Source: Solimonas_A sp052035235 (lineage in GTDB: Bacteria > Pseudomonadota > Gammaproteobacteria > Nevskiales > Nevskiaceae). From it: a stretch of DNA of 64,000 nucleotides. Made by a program: the position numbers and the translations under genes. The notes beneath the pieces were generated by a model, which was not told the origin of the DNA, searched no databases, and saw only the letters and a list, made by a program, of their open reading frames with translations. Below, piece after piece: positions 32,407-41,602 of the stretch (positions are counted from its first letter, which is position 1; each line of letters begins with the position of its first letter). The stretch spans positions 124,001 through 188,000 of the forward strand of contig JBPOHT010000030.1 in NCBI GenBank assembly GCA_052035235.1, given 5' to 3'.

Positions 32407-33336
32407 CTACCAATAAGCCCGGATCCCCGCCACGCCTTGCGCGTAAGCGGCAAACGCCTCGTCCCTCTGCGCCGGCCCCACTCCGCCCAGCGCATACACC
32501 GGCAACTGCAGCGGCGCCGTCCAGTCCGCAAAGCGCTGCCAGCCCAGCGGCGCCACCCCAGGGTGTGTCGCCGTGGCCCGCACCGGCCCCAGCACCGCCG
32601 AGGCAAAGCCCAAATGCGCCGCACGCGCCAACTCCTCCGGCGTGTGGCAGGACGCATGGCATTCCAGCCCCGCCGGCCTCTGCTCCAGCGCTGCAAGCGC
32701 CGCCGCGCAGGCGTGCCAGCCCGCACCCAACTCCACCGACAGCGCCGGATCGCGGTCCAGCACCAACCGCAGGCGCAGCGCGCGGCAAGCCGGGGCCAGC
32801 CGCCGCGCCAGCGTCGCATAGCCTGCATCCTCCAGCGCCGGCAGCCTCAGACGCAGCAGCGCGCCTTTCGGCAGGCTCGGCAGGCGCTCCAGCAGCAGAT
32901 CCCCTCCGGCATCCGCAGGCGTGAACACGTAGTCCGCCGGCAGGCGTAGCGCACCGGCGATAGGCAGCACCGTCGGCAGTACCTGCGGGTGCGCCGCCAG
33001 CTCCTCCGGCGTCACCCAAACCAACGCCTGTTCCTCGCGGCCATGGGGCTCGCCGTCGAAGCCGTCGATCAGCCAGGTATCGAGCAGCACCGTGCGATTG
33101 CTGTACTCGTGGCGAAAGCGGATCAGCGGACGTGCGCCGCGCACCTCCACGCCCAACTCCTCGTGCAGTTCGCGCTCCAGCGCCTGCCGCGTGGTCTCGC
33201 CCGGCTCGATCTTGCCTCCAGGGAATTCCCAGGAGCCCGCCGCCACCTTGCCCACCGGCCGCTGCGCCAGCAGCACCTTGCCACCCGCAACAAGTACACC
33301 GCAGGCTACTGCCAGCACCGGTTTGATGGCTTCCAT
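32407..33336 (-). CDS. Nudix hydrolase fused to a thiamine-phosphate-synthase-like domain
   Basis: A 309-residue two-domain protein. The N-terminal MutT-type Nudix domain (residues 1-130) has a full Nudix box, GKIEPGETTRQALERELHEE. The C-terminal TIM-barrel half (about 140-309, ending VYALGGVGPAQRDEAFA) resembles ThiE/TenI. The first half probably removes oxidised dGTP or a related nucleotide. Such Nudix/TMP-synthase fusions are known next to argJ in many gammaproteobacteria, and the function of the second half in them is unclear. Confidence 0.92.
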   Translation of the reverse strand: MEAIKPVLAVACGVLVAGGKVLLAQRPVGKVAAGSWEFPGGKIEPGETTRQALERELHEELGVEVRGARPLIRFRHEYSNRTVLLDTWLIDGFDGEPHGREEQALVWVTPEELAAHPQVLPTVLPIAGALRLPADYVFTPADAGGDLLLERLPSLPKGALLRLRLPALEDAGYATLARRLAPACRALRLRLVLDRDPALSVELGAGWHACAAALAALEQRPAGLECHASCHTPEELARAAHLGFASAVLGPVRATATHPGVAPLGWQRFADWTAPLQLPVYALGGVGPAQRDEAFAAYAQGVAGIRAYW

Positions 33337-33363
33337 TGAGCAAGGTCCAACAATCGAGATGAA

Positions 33364-33397
33364 CCCCTCTCCCCCCGGGAGAGGGGCAGGGGTGAGG
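33364..33397. repeat. Dispersed palindrome, CCCTCTCCC family, copy 2
   Basis: CCCCTCTCCC-N4-GGGAGAGGGG followed by CAGGGGTGAGG. It lies between argJ and the Nudix gene. Confidence 0.75.
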
Positions 33398-33447
33398 AAC
33401 GGGGCCAGATTAGAGTAACCCGGCGCCGGCCGGGCAACGGCAGTCGT

Positions 33448-34668
33448 TCAGGTGCGGTACTCCGCGTTGATCTTCACGTAGTCGTAGCTGAAGTCGCAGG
33501 TCCACACCGTAACGCCGGCATCGCCCCGGCCCAGGTCGATGCGGATGCGGTATTCCGGCTTGGCGAACACCGCCGCGCCGCGTTCCTCGCGGTAGTCCGG
33601 GTGCGGCTCGCCATTCACCAGCAGCTCCACGTCGTCAATGCGCACGCTGATGCGCGACACGTCCAGCCCCTGGATGCCGCTGCGGCCCACGGCCGCCAGG
33701 ATGCGGCCCCAGTTGGCGTCACCCGCGAAGGCCGCCGTCTTGAACAGCGGTGAGTGCGCCAGCGCATAGGCTGCCAGGCGCGCCTCCGCCTCGCTCGTCG
33801 CGTGCGCGATCTCGATGGTGATGAAACGCGTGGCACCCTCGCCGTCGCGCACGATGGCCTGCGCCAGCTCCGTGCAGACCTCCGTCACCGCCGCCGCGAT
33901 GATCGCGTAGTCCGGATGCTGCTCGTCCACCTCCGCCGTGCCCACCTGGGCGGTGGCGAAGAACACACAGGAATCGTTGGTGGAGGTATCGCCGTCCACC
34001 GTCACGCAGTTGAAAGACTTGCCCACCGCCGCATCGAGGCAGGCCTGCGTCGCCGCCGGCGTCAGGCGCGCGTCGGTGCCGACAAAGGCCAGCAGCGTCG
34101 CCATGTCCGGGCAGATCATGCCCGCACCCTTGGAGATGCCCGTCACCGTCACCAGGCCCTGCGAGGTCTGCACCTGCCGGCTCGCGCCCTTGGGCAGCGT
34201 ATCCGTGGTCATGATGGTGCGGCTGGCCTGCATCCAGCCCTCCGTAACCAGGTCCGCCTGGGCCGCCGGCAGCGCTGCCTTCACCCGATCCGCCGGCAGC
34301 TTCTGGCCGATCACTCCGGTGGAGAACGGCAGCACCTGCTCCGGCGCGCAGCCCAGCTGCGCCGCCGCCGCCGCCATGGTCTCACGCGCCGCCTCATGGC
34401 CCGCCGTGCCGGTGCCGGCGTTGGCATTGCCCGAGTTGATCAGCAGCCCCCGGATCGCCGTACCGGCGGCAAGAGCCTCACGGCAGAGCTGCACCGGCGC
34501 CGCGCAGAAAGCATTGCGCGTGAACACGCCCGCCACCCGCGAGCCCGGCACCAGCTCCACCAGCAACAGGTCCTTACGGCCCGGCTTCTTGATCGCCGCC
34601 TCGGCACTGCCCAAGCGGGCGCCGGCCACCGGCAGCAGGGAGGCGGGGGGATGGAGATTGACGGCCAT
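33448..34668 (-). CDS. argJ: Bifunctional ornithine acetyltransferase/N-acetylglutamate synthase ArgJ
   Basis: A 406-residue arginine-biosynthesis enzyme that moves acetyl from N-acetylornithine to glutamate. It is made as a precursor that cuts itself before the Thr of KGAGMICPDMATLLAF, the usual nucleophile. The second-chain signature VTVDGDTSTNDSC is present. I use the ATG at MAVNLHPPASLL; the 45 extra upstream codons (MRIIIIIKPSGA...) have no family match and would cover the Fur box. Arg genes are not clustered here. Confidence 0.97.
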   Translation of the reverse strand: MAVNLHPPASLLPVAGARLGSAEAAIKKPGRKDLLLVELVPGSRVAGVFTRNAFCAAPVQLCREALAAGTAIRGLLINSGNANAGTGTAGHEAARETMAAAAAQLGCAPEQVLPFSTGVIGQKLPADRVKAALPAAQADLVTEGWMQASRTIMTTDTLPKGASRQVQTSQGLVTVTGISKGAGMICPDMATLLAFVGTDARLTPAATQACLDAAVGKSFNCVTVDGDTSTNDSCVFFATAQVGTAEVDEQHPDYAIIAAAVTEVCTELAQAIVRDGEGATRFITIEIAHATSEAEARLAAYALAHSPLFKTAAFAGDANWGRILAAVGRSGIQGLDVSRISVRIDDVELLVNGEPHPDYREERGAAVFAKPEYRIRIDLGRGDAGVTVWTCDFSYDYVKINAEYRT

Positions 34669-34782
34669 GGCGGGGTACCGGGGAACGAGGGAGCGGGCGC
34701 GGATTTTAACGGGTATTCGAGACAGCCCACCCTCCCATATCCCAATCCTCCCCGACAAAAAATCTATTGCCCCAGATGGTTT

Positions 34783-34801
34783 TATAATGATAATAATTCT
34801 C
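34783..34801 (+). promoter_or_regulatory. Fur box upstream of the TonB-dependent receptor
   Basis: TATAATGATAATAATTCTC matches the 19-bp Fur consensus GATAATGATAATCATTATC at 16 positions. It lies about 55 bases before the receptor start codon, so iron-replete repression is expected. Confidence 0.8.
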
Positions 34802-34855
34802 AATTAAACCCTGCGGCCGCCCGGTCTCAGGCCGCAAGTCCAGTCCGGAACCCTC

Positions 34856-37102
34856 ATGCGTTCACGTTCGCTGCCCGCTGTACTCGGCATTGCCGCCCTT
34901 TCACTCTCCCCTGGCCTAGTGCAGGCGCAGGAGGCGGCTCCAGCAGAGGCTACGCCGGCTCCCGCAGCCGAGGCGGAGCCGGTGAAGCTGGCCCCGGTGT
35001 CGGTGACGGCCAGTGCGGACGCCTCCCAGGAGGGGTTGTCCCCGGCCTTCGCGGGTGGGCAGGTGGCGCAGGGTGGGCGTGCGGGCATTCTCGGCACTCG
35101 GGACCACCTGGAGACGCCGTTCTCCATCACCAGCTACACCAATGAACTGATCCAGGACAAGCAGGCGCGCAGCGTCGGCGAGGTGCTGCAGAACGACCCC
35201 ACCGTGCGCACGGCGCGCGGCTTCGGCAACTTCCAGGAGTCCTATTTCATCCGCGGCTTCATCCTGGGCTCGGATGACGTGGCCTATAACGGGCTCTACA
35301 GCCTGCTGCCGCGCCAGTACATCGCCACCGAGCTGTTCGAACGCGTGGAGGTGCTGCGTGGCGCCTCGGCCTTCCTCAATGGCGCGAACCCGGGCGGTGG
35401 TGGCCTGGGCGGCGCGATCAACCTGCTGCCCAAGCGGGCGCCCAACGAGCCGCTCACGCGCCTGACCGTGGGCTATGGGGCCGGCGACACCGGCAACGTG
35501 GCGATGGACGTGGCGCGCCGCTTCGGCAGCGAGCAACAGGGCGGCGTGCGCGTCAACGCGGCCTACCGCGACGGCGGCACGGCGGTGGACGATGAGGGCG
35601 CCAAACTGGGCCTGGTGTCGGTGGGCGCGGACTGGCGCGGCAGCAACTTCCGCATCTCGGGCGATCTCGGCTGGCAGGACAACCAGCTGGAGGAGACGCG
35701 CACCAACGTTTCCCTGGTGGGTGTCACCCGCGTGCCGGATGCGCCCAGGGGCAGCAGCAATTTCGCGCAGCCCTGGACCTACTCCGACGAGCGCGATCTC
35801 TTCGGTACGCTACGCGGCGAGTACGATTTCACGCCGGATCTCACGGCCTGGGCGGCCTACGGCATGCGCCGCAGCGATGAGGCCAACTCGCTGGCCAACC
35901 TCGACGTCACCAATGCCGATACTGGCGCCGGTACCACCAGCCGATTCGACAACACGCGTGAAGACAGTGTGGACACCGGTGAGCTAGGTCTGCGCAGCAA
36001 GCTGACGACCGGACCCGTAGGCCATGAGTGGGTCATCTCCGCATCCTGGTTCGACCTGGAGAAGGACACGGCCTACGAGTGGGACTTCTTCAACACGCAG
36101 GCAACCAATCTCTACAACCCGGTCTACTCACCGCTGCCTGCCTTCAGTGGCGGCGGATTCAAGGGCGGCACCCTGAGCAATCCCTCGCGTACCGGCCGCA
36201 CGCGCATGAGCAGTGTCGCCATCGGCGACACCCTGTCGATGCTCGACAAGCGCCTCCTGTTGACGGCCGGCGCCCGGCACCAGCAACTGCGCGTCGAGAA
36301 TTTCAACAACGATACGGGCGCCCGGAGTTCGGACTATGACGACAGCCGCGTCAGCCCCCTGGCCGGCATCGTGTATCGCCTCACGCCCCAGCTTTCGCTC
36401 TACGCCAATTATGTGGAAGGCCTGACGCAGGGTGAGACGGCTCCCATCCCCCCTCCGCCGACGCCGCCGAATCCGCCTGCCGTGCCTCTCGACAATGCGG
36501 GAGAAACCCTCAAGCCCTACGTCTCCAAGCAGAAGGAAGTGGGCGCCAAGTTCGAGAACGGACGCATCGGCGTAGGCTTGGCGCTGTTCTCCACCACGCG
36601 GCCACGCTCGCTGGTGATCAACAACACCTTTACCTCCAGCGGCGAAGATCAACACCAGGGTGCGGAACTCACCGTATACGGCACCGTGACCCGCGATCTG
36701 CGCCTGTTGGGCGGTGTAACCTGGCTGGATACCGAACAGCGCAAGACCGGCGACGCCACCGAAGGCAACCAGGTGATCGGCGTGCCGGAACTGCAGGCCA
36801 GCCTGGGCGCGGAATGGGATGTCCCTGTCCTGCGCGGCCTGGCGGTGGATGGTCGCGTGCTCTATACCGGCTCGCGCTATGCCGACAATGCCAACACCCT
36901 GGAGGCGCCGAGCTGGACGCGCCTGGACCTGGGCTCGCGCTACCTCACGGAGCTGGGTGGTCGCCTCTTCACCTTCCGCGCGCGCGTGGACAATGTGCTG
37001 GACAAGGACTACTGGGCGTCCGTCGGCGGCTATTCCAACGCGGGTTATCTGGTGGCCGGTGGGCCGCGCAGCCTGGTGCTGAGTGTGAGCACGGATTTCT
37101 GA
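34856..37102 (+). CDS. TonB-dependent siderophore receptor
   Basis: A 748-residue outer-membrane receptor. It has a signal peptide (AVLGIAALSLSPGLVQA) and an Ala/Pro/Glu-rich spacer, with a TonB-box-like PVSVTA near residue 45. The plug domain lies at about 75-185 (VLRGASAFLNGANPGGGG), and the 22-strand barrel ends in SVSTDF with terminal Phe. It is of the FhuA/FpvA-like siderophore type. A proline-rich loop (IPPPPTPPNPPAVP, about residue 530) is unusual and probably faces outside. The Fur box upstream supports iron uptake. No siderophore synthesis or ABC genes are next to it, so a foreign siderophore is likely. Confidence 0.95.
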   Translation: MRSRSLPAVLGIAALSLSPGLVQAQEAAPAEATPAPAAEAEPVKLAPVSVTASADASQEGLSPAFAGGQVAQGGRAGILGTRDHLETPFSITSYTNELIQDKQARSVGEVLQNDPTVRTARGFGNFQESYFIRGFILGSDDVAYNGLYSLLPRQYIATELFERVEVLRGASAFLNGANPGGGGLGGAINLLPKRAPNEPLTRLTVGYGAGDTGNVAMDVARRFGSEQQGGVRVNAAYRDGGTAVDDEGAKLGLVSVGADWRGSNFRISGDLGWQDNQLEETRTNVSLVGVTRVPDAPRGSSNFAQPWTYSDERDLFGTLRGEYDFTPDLTAWAAYGMRRSDEANSLANLDVTNADTGAGTTSRFDNTREDSVDTGELGLRSKLTTGPVGHEWVISASWFDLEKDTAYEWDFFNTQATNLYNPVYSPLPAFSGGGFKGGTLSNPSRTGRTRMSSVAIGDTLSMLDKRLLLTAGARHQQLRVENFNNDTGARSSDYDDSRVSPLAGIVYRLTPQLSLYANYVEGLTQGETAPIPPPPTPPNPPAVPLDNAGETLKPYVSKQKEVGAKFENGRIGVGLALFSTTRPRSLVINNTFTSSGEDQHQGAELTVYGTVTRDLRLLGGVTWLDTEQRKTGDATEGNQVIGVPELQASLGAEWDVPVLRGLAVDGRVLYTGSRYADNANTLEAPSWTRLDLGSRYLTELGGRLFTFRARVDNVLDKDYWASVGGYSNAGYLVAGGPRSLVLSVSTDF

Positions 37103-37118
37103 GGTTTGCGATGTTCAT

Positions 37119-37149
37119 GAAAAAGCCCGGCCTTGTGCCGGGCTTTTTT
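37119..37149 (+). terminator. Intrinsic terminator after the TonB receptor
   Basis: Stem AAAAAGCCCGGC / GCCGGGCTTTTTT with a short CTTGT-type loop and a T-run, 17 bases after the stop. Confidence 0.92.
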
Positions 37150-37284
37150 GTTGGGACAAAAAAACGGAGCAAGCCCCCCGGCATGCTCCGTGAAGTCGTC
37201 GCACCGGATACCCGGTGCAGACGAGGATTGAGTAGGGCCAGATCACGGCCGCTGGGCTTCACGGCCGGAACGGACCTGGGGTTT

Positions 37285-37323
37285 CCCCTCACCCCTGCCC
37301 TCTCCCCGCATGCGGGGAGAGGG
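37285..37323. repeat. Dispersed palindrome, CCCTCTCCC family, copy 3
   Basis: CCCCTCACCCCTG followed by the perfect palindrome CCCTCTCCCCGCATGCGGGG with AGAGGG. It is in reverse orientation relative to copies 1 and 2. Confidence 0.78.
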
Positions 37324-37336
37324 AGTTGGCCTGGTT

Positions 37337-37365
37337 GTTCACCCTTCGACGGGCTCGGGGCGAAC
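37337..37365. repeat. Dispersed palindrome, TTCGCCCTGAGC family, copy 2
   Basis: GTTCACCCTTCGACGGGCTC followed by GGGGCGAAC, the reverse-orientation relative of the copy at 32357. Together with copy 3 of the other family it fills the gap between two convergent genes. Confidence 0.7.
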
Positions 37366-37396
37366 GGGGCCTTTCAAGACGGCCTACTGCGACGGC

Positions 37397-38749
37397 TTAC
37401 TTCGTCGTCATCTTCTGCACCGAGCTGGCGCTGAAGTAGTCGTCGCCGAAGCTCACGGTGAGGTCGTAGGGCTTGTCCTCGTTGAAGGCGGCGGTGATGA
37501 AGTAGCGGCCGGAGGTGAAGTGGTAGATCACTTCCGGGATCGTGAAGCTAGCCAGCACGTTGGCGGCGAAGCCGACGTGGCCTTCCTGGAACTGGTAGAG
37601 CTGGTCGCGGTTGTCGTAGTCGTCGACCATCGCGATGTTCCAGCTGTCCTCGTCGATGTAGAAGCGGCGCTTCTTGAAGGTGTGGCTGGTGCCTTCCTTC
37701 AGCGTAGCCTCGACCACCCAGACGCGGTGCAGCTCGTAGCGCGGCAGGTCGGGGTTGATGTGCTTGGGACGGATCAGGTCCTTGTACTTGATGGTGTTGC
37801 CGGCGATCTTGTTGGAGTTGTACGGGATGTACACCTCTTTCTTGCCCACCAGCTTCCAGTTGTAGCGCTCGAGAACGCCGTTGAACATGTCCACCTGGTC
37901 GTAGAACTGGTGGCCGTCGGTGCCTTCGTACGGGTTGTCGCAGCAGACCGTGGGGGCGCGGCGAATGCGCTTGAGGCCGGGCGAATACAGCCAGGCGGCG
38001 CGGCCGGCGGCGCCGGTGCCGGCCTTCTCGTGCACCAGGATGTAGGTGCCGGCCATGCGCGGCGGCTCCACCGTCTTGGACAGGTACTTGAGGAATTCAC
38101 CGGAGGTGGTGGTCAGCGGCACGGCCTTCTTGATGGAGCCGTAGCCGAAGGTCACGTCCTCCACGATCTTGGTCTGCTGGTAGGCGCCGTTGGGCTGCAC
38201 GATGAACTGGTTGTTGTAGCGCGTGGCGGCCTCGCCACGGAACTTCAGCTTGTGGTTCCAGATCGGCTCGGCACCGCTCTTGGGGATCGGGAAGGGGAAG
38301 CCCAGCTTGCAGTTGTTCGGCGTGTCGGTGCCCACCATCTCGCAGGTGGTGGCATTGGCGGCGGTGGCCTGGTAGATGACGTCCGGCCAGGCGACGACGC
38401 GCTTGCTCGGGTAGACGTTCATCTTGTAGCTGTCGTAGGTGTTGAGCAGCTTCTTGTGGCCTTCGCTCAGCTTGCCGACGTACTGGCCGATGTTGGCCTT
38501 GGTGATGGTGTACAGCGGCTTGTCGTTGTCGGTCTCGGGGTTGTTGGGGTACTCGCCCTTGAGCTTGCCGCGCTGCTTGCCTGGGGTCCATTCGGGAATG
38601 GTGCCTTCCTTGTTGCCGACCTTCTCGGCACCCACAGGGGTCAGGTCCTGGCCGAGCTTGGCCGCTTCATCCGGGCCGACCTTGGCCCCCGCCGCGCCGG
38701 CGAACAGCGCGGCCGCCAACGCCGCCGTGATCGTGATCCTGCTGTGCAT
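37397..38749 (-). CDS. DUF1329 family exported protein
   Basis: A 450-residue protein with a signal peptide (TAALAAALFAGAAGA) cut before KVGPDEAAKL. The sequence has the DUF1329 marks: YPNNPETDNDKPLYTITKAN, WLYSPGLKRIRRAP, and an aromatic-rich C-terminal half. DUF1329 folds are LolB-like and are thought to carry or transfer lipidic molecules at the outer membrane. The ATG chosen has a GGAGA site 8 bases before it; upstream in-frame codons have none. It follows the DUF1302 gene by 31 bases, so the two form an operon. Families DUF1302 and DUF1329 co-occur very widely, often near RND (MMPL) pumps, which are not seen here. Confidence 0.92.
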   Translation of the reverse strand: MHSRITITAALAAALFAGAAGAKVGPDEAAKLGQDLTPVGAEKVGNKEGTIPEWTPGKQRGKLKGEYPNNPETDNDKPLYTITKANIGQYVGKLSEGHKKLLNTYDSYKMNVYPSKRVVAWPDVIYQATAANATTCEMVGTDTPNNCKLGFPFPIPKSGAEPIWNHKLKFRGEAATRYNNQFIVQPNGAYQQTKIVEDVTFGYGSIKKAVPLTTTSGEFLKYLSKTVEPPRMAGTYILVHEKAGTGAAGRAAWLYSPGLKRIRRAPTVCCDNPYEGTDGHQFYDQVDMFNGVLERYNWKLVGKKEVYIPYNSNKIAGNTIKYKDLIRPKHINPDLPRYELHRVWVVEATLKEGTSHTFKKRRFYIDEDSWNIAMVDDYDNRDQLYQFQEGHVGFAANVLASFTIPEVIYHFTSGRYFITAAFNEDKPYDLTVSFGDDYFSASSVQKMTTK

Positions 38750-38780
38750 CTTCCGTCTCCTCATTCTAGGTATGGGTGCG

Positions 38781-41333
38781 TCAGAACTGCAGTCGTACGA
38801 AGGCGCGTGCGGCATCACGGTCGCGATACAGGTTGTAGGAGCCGCCCCCCGTGAACCAGGTGTATCCGAGATTGAACGCCAGGCTGGACTTGTAGCGGAT
38901 TTCCAGACCGATGTCGCCATTCTTGCGGCCGGAGACGAAGTTGGTCGCCAGGCCGGGCGCGGTGCCGTTCACGTCGTGCTTCCAGGTCAGCTGCGGCATC
39001 AGCGAGATGCCCGGCAGCACGGACTCGTACTTGATCTGGCTGATGATCACGTAGCCCCAGGACAGCTTGTCCGGGAAGCCGCCCAGCTCCTGCTGGTGCG
39101 GGTTGAAGCGCAGGCCGTCCGGGCCGAAGGAGCAGGCCGGGTTGGTGGAGCAGGCCTGCTGCGAGCGGTCGGCACCGCTGCCGTCGGCGCCGGCGCTGGC
39201 GTGGGTGTAGGTGCCCGGGGCTTCCAGCTGCAGCTGGTCCAGGTCCGGCAGGCCCGGCACCCAGGTGGCGCCCAGCTCGAACAGGGTGATGACCTGGTCG
39301 GCGCCGAAGGGGTTGTCGGTAGCGCCGGCCACGTGCGTGGCGCCGAGGTTGAACTGGAAGGTGTCGAACTCCTCCCAGCCGCGGATGTAGCTGTTGGCCG
39401 GGTTGGTGCCGACCACGCCGCCACGGTAGGGGATCACGAAGGACGGAAAGGCGCGGCCCGATCCCGGAACGTGGCCGATGATCAGGTCGAAGGTGTCGCT
39501 GTAGGAGCCCGGAGTGCCGTTGGCGTCCACCACGTAATCGCTGCCCGGGTAGAGGCTCACGGAGCCGTCCGGGTTGGCGCCGATGCCGCCGAGGAAGTTG
39601 ATGCCCAGGCCGTTGAGCAGCTGGTCCACCAGGCCGGAGAGCTGCGGGCCGAGCACGCCCAGCGCGGCGCCGGTGAGACTGCCGCTGCCGGCGCAACCGG
39701 GCGCCAGGTGGCAGTTGCTCAGCGTGGGGCCGAAGCCGGCGAACACCAGGTCTTCCAGATCCACCTGCAGCGGCTCGTCGGGACGGTAGGCCACCTCACC
39801 CTGCAGCGAGAAGTCGCCCAGCGTGGTGTTGAAGGACACGCCGAACAGCTTGATGTCCTCCGGGTATTCGAGCTGGATCTTGAGGCTGTCGAAGGGCACC
39901 GCGCTGCTGGTGGCGCCGAGCGGGTCGTTGGGCTGCAGCACCGAGTGCAGCAGCGGCACGTCCGGGCAGGCCAGGATGAAGCCCACGGTGCTGGTCACGT
40001 TCTTGGAGCAGGCCTGGTCCACCGAGATCACGCTGACGTAGGGATTACGCGCGTGGTAGTTCATGAAGTAGAAGCCGAACTCGGTGCCGGCGTTGAAGTC
40101 CTCGGAGTAGTACTTCAGCGCCACGCCGTACTGGCCGCCGCCGTCCGGCTCCTTGTCCTTGAGGCGCTGGGCCGTGAGCGAGGTATTGGTGATACCGGAC
40201 AGCGGGTTGTCGATCAGGCGGCCCACGCCTTTCGGGTCTTCCGCGGAGCCACCGAAGCTGAGGTTGACGTTGTCGATGGCGTTGTTGCTGCCCACGTCGA
40301 GGAAGGCGAAGTAGGAACCCGGCGCGGGGGCTTCCAGCGGCTCCCACTCGTACTGGTAGAAGGCTTCCAGCGTGGCGCCGTCAAAGGGCTCCATGGACGC
40401 GTACAGCATGCCCACCGGGGTGAACACTTCCTCCACCAGGAAGCCGGTGCGGTAGAAGTTGTTGGCGTTGACCGGATTGACCTGGTTGATGGAGCCGAAC
40501 ACCAGCAGCGTGGACTCGCCCCAGTTCACGGTCTGGCGGCCGAGCTTCACCGTCAGGTCCTTGTCGCCCCACAGCGGCAGCTTGCCGTAGACGTAGGCGT
40601 CGAGCAGCTGCAGGTCGGTGCCGATCTGGCGCAGGGTTTCGCTGTCGCTGCGTTTGCTGCGCACCATGCCACCCGGGCCGTAGACCAGGCCGCAGGGGCC
40701 GATGCCCGGATTGCGCGAGGGCGGGCAGGCCACCGAGTCGCTGCGCTGCGTCAGCGGCAGGTTGGGCAGGCCGATGGGCAGCGGGATCACTTCACGACCC
40801 GGCAGCGACACGATGCCCACGTCGTACATGTTCTCCGGCGTGATGCGGTTGGGGTGCTTCTCCATGAAGTCGTTGTTGACGAAGTCATAGAAGTACAAAC
40901 CCTTCACGAACAGGCCGAAGTCGCCGTGCGTCAGCGTGAAATCCTGGGTGATCTTCAGCGGCGCCTGCACGATGTCGTGCTTGTCGTAGTTCAGGTTGCC
41001 GTCGTCGGCGTTCACCGTGAACTGGCCCGGCGAGTTGGCCAGCTTGGTAGCGGGATGGGTCTGGGTGCGGAACAGGCCCTGGCAGCCCTGGTAGGCCGCA
41101 TTGCCGTTGGCGGCGCGCCCGCAGACATTGGGGTCCAGGTTGGACTTGCCCACCAGGTCGCTGGCGCGATCCTGCATGCGCCAGGCGGCGCCGGCGGTGA
41201 TGGTGGTGTTGAGCACGGCGTTCCATTCGCCGTTGTCGTCCAGGTCGAAGGTCAGCGACCAGGCCGGCAGGCTGAACAGCGACAGCAGCAACAGCGCCGC
41301 GGCGCGAGCCGCGGGCTTGATCTTCTCCATCAT
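38781..41333 (-). CDS. DUF1302 family outer-membrane protein, enlarged
   Basis: An 850-residue protein with a signal peptide (AAALLLLSLFSLPAWS) and the DUF1302 opening LTFDLDDNGEWNAVLNTTIT. The C-terminal strand ends AFVRLQF, as in a beta-barrel. At least five short loops are bracketed by paired cysteines (for example CGRAANGNAAYQGC, CPPSRNPGIGPC, CHLAPGC, CSTNPAC), which suggests disulfide-closed surface loops. It seems longer than most DUF1302 proteins I know (around 550-650 residues). A channel or binding role for hydrophobic molecules is assumed for the family. It is the first gene of the pair with DUF1329. Confidence 0.9.
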   Translation of the reverse strand: MMEKIKPAARAAALLLLSLFSLPAWSLTFDLDDNGEWNAVLNTTITAGAAWRMQDRASDLVGKSNLDPNVCGRAANGNAAYQGCQGLFRTQTHPATKLANSPGQFTVNADDGNLNYDKHDIVQAPLKITQDFTLTHGDFGLFVKGLYFYDFVNNDFMEKHPNRITPENMYDVGIVSLPGREVIPLPIGLPNLPLTQRSDSVACPPSRNPGIGPCGLVYGPGGMVRSKRSDSETLRQIGTDLQLLDAYVYGKLPLWGDKDLTVKLGRQTVNWGESTLLVFGSINQVNPVNANNFYRTGFLVEEVFTPVGMLYASMEPFDGATLEAFYQYEWEPLEAPAPGSYFAFLDVGSNNAIDNVNLSFGGSAEDPKGVGRLIDNPLSGITNTSLTAQRLKDKEPDGGGQYGVALKYYSEDFNAGTEFGFYFMNYHARNPYVSVISVDQACSKNVTSTVGFILACPDVPLLHSVLQPNDPLGATSSAVPFDSLKIQLEYPEDIKLFGVSFNTTLGDFSLQGEVAYRPDEPLQVDLEDLVFAGFGPTLSNCHLAPGCAGSGSLTGAALGVLGPQLSGLVDQLLNGLGINFLGGIGANPDGSVSLYPGSDYVVDANGTPGSYSDTFDLIIGHVPGSGRAFPSFVIPYRGGVVGTNPANSYIRGWEEFDTFQFNLGATHVAGATDNPFGADQVITLFELGATWVPGLPDLDQLQLEAPGTYTHASAGADGSGADRSQQACSTNPACSFGPDGLRFNPHQQELGGFPDKLSWGYVIISQIKYESVLPGISLMPQLTWKHDVNGTAPGLATNFVSGRKNGDIGLEIRYKSSLAFNLGYTWFTGGGSYNLYRDRDAARAFVRLQF

Positions 41334-41602
41334 CGCAGGGGGCCCTCGTGATACTTGTAGTAATAGCTATGCCTGCCGGATCTGCGCCCGGCATTCCCCG
41401 GAGCATGCCCCCGACCTTTTGCGGGTGGGATGAGAATTGCGGACAAGGGGTTGAGATTGGTGACCACGGGCCGGCCCCATCGCGCTCCCCCATCCCGCCG
41501 GCCGGAGACACTCCACGCAAACGGGGCCATACCCGACATAGGTCAGGAAATCGCTGCCCGCCCTGAAACAGGCCCAGGGCGGGCAGCGAGGTTTATGCAA
41601 CG

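Noticed and set aside
38439..41351. 970-codon open frame on the + strand opposite the DUF1302 gene
   Set aside because: It is Val/Ala/Gly/Glu-rich without family features, while the - strand gene has a signal peptide and the DUF1302 opening.
41334..41380. A further copy of the TetR 2 operator before the DUF1302 gene
   Set aside because: GATACTTGTAGTAATAGC shares only the first seven bases with the operators and lacks the GTAACT arm, so the likeness may be chance.
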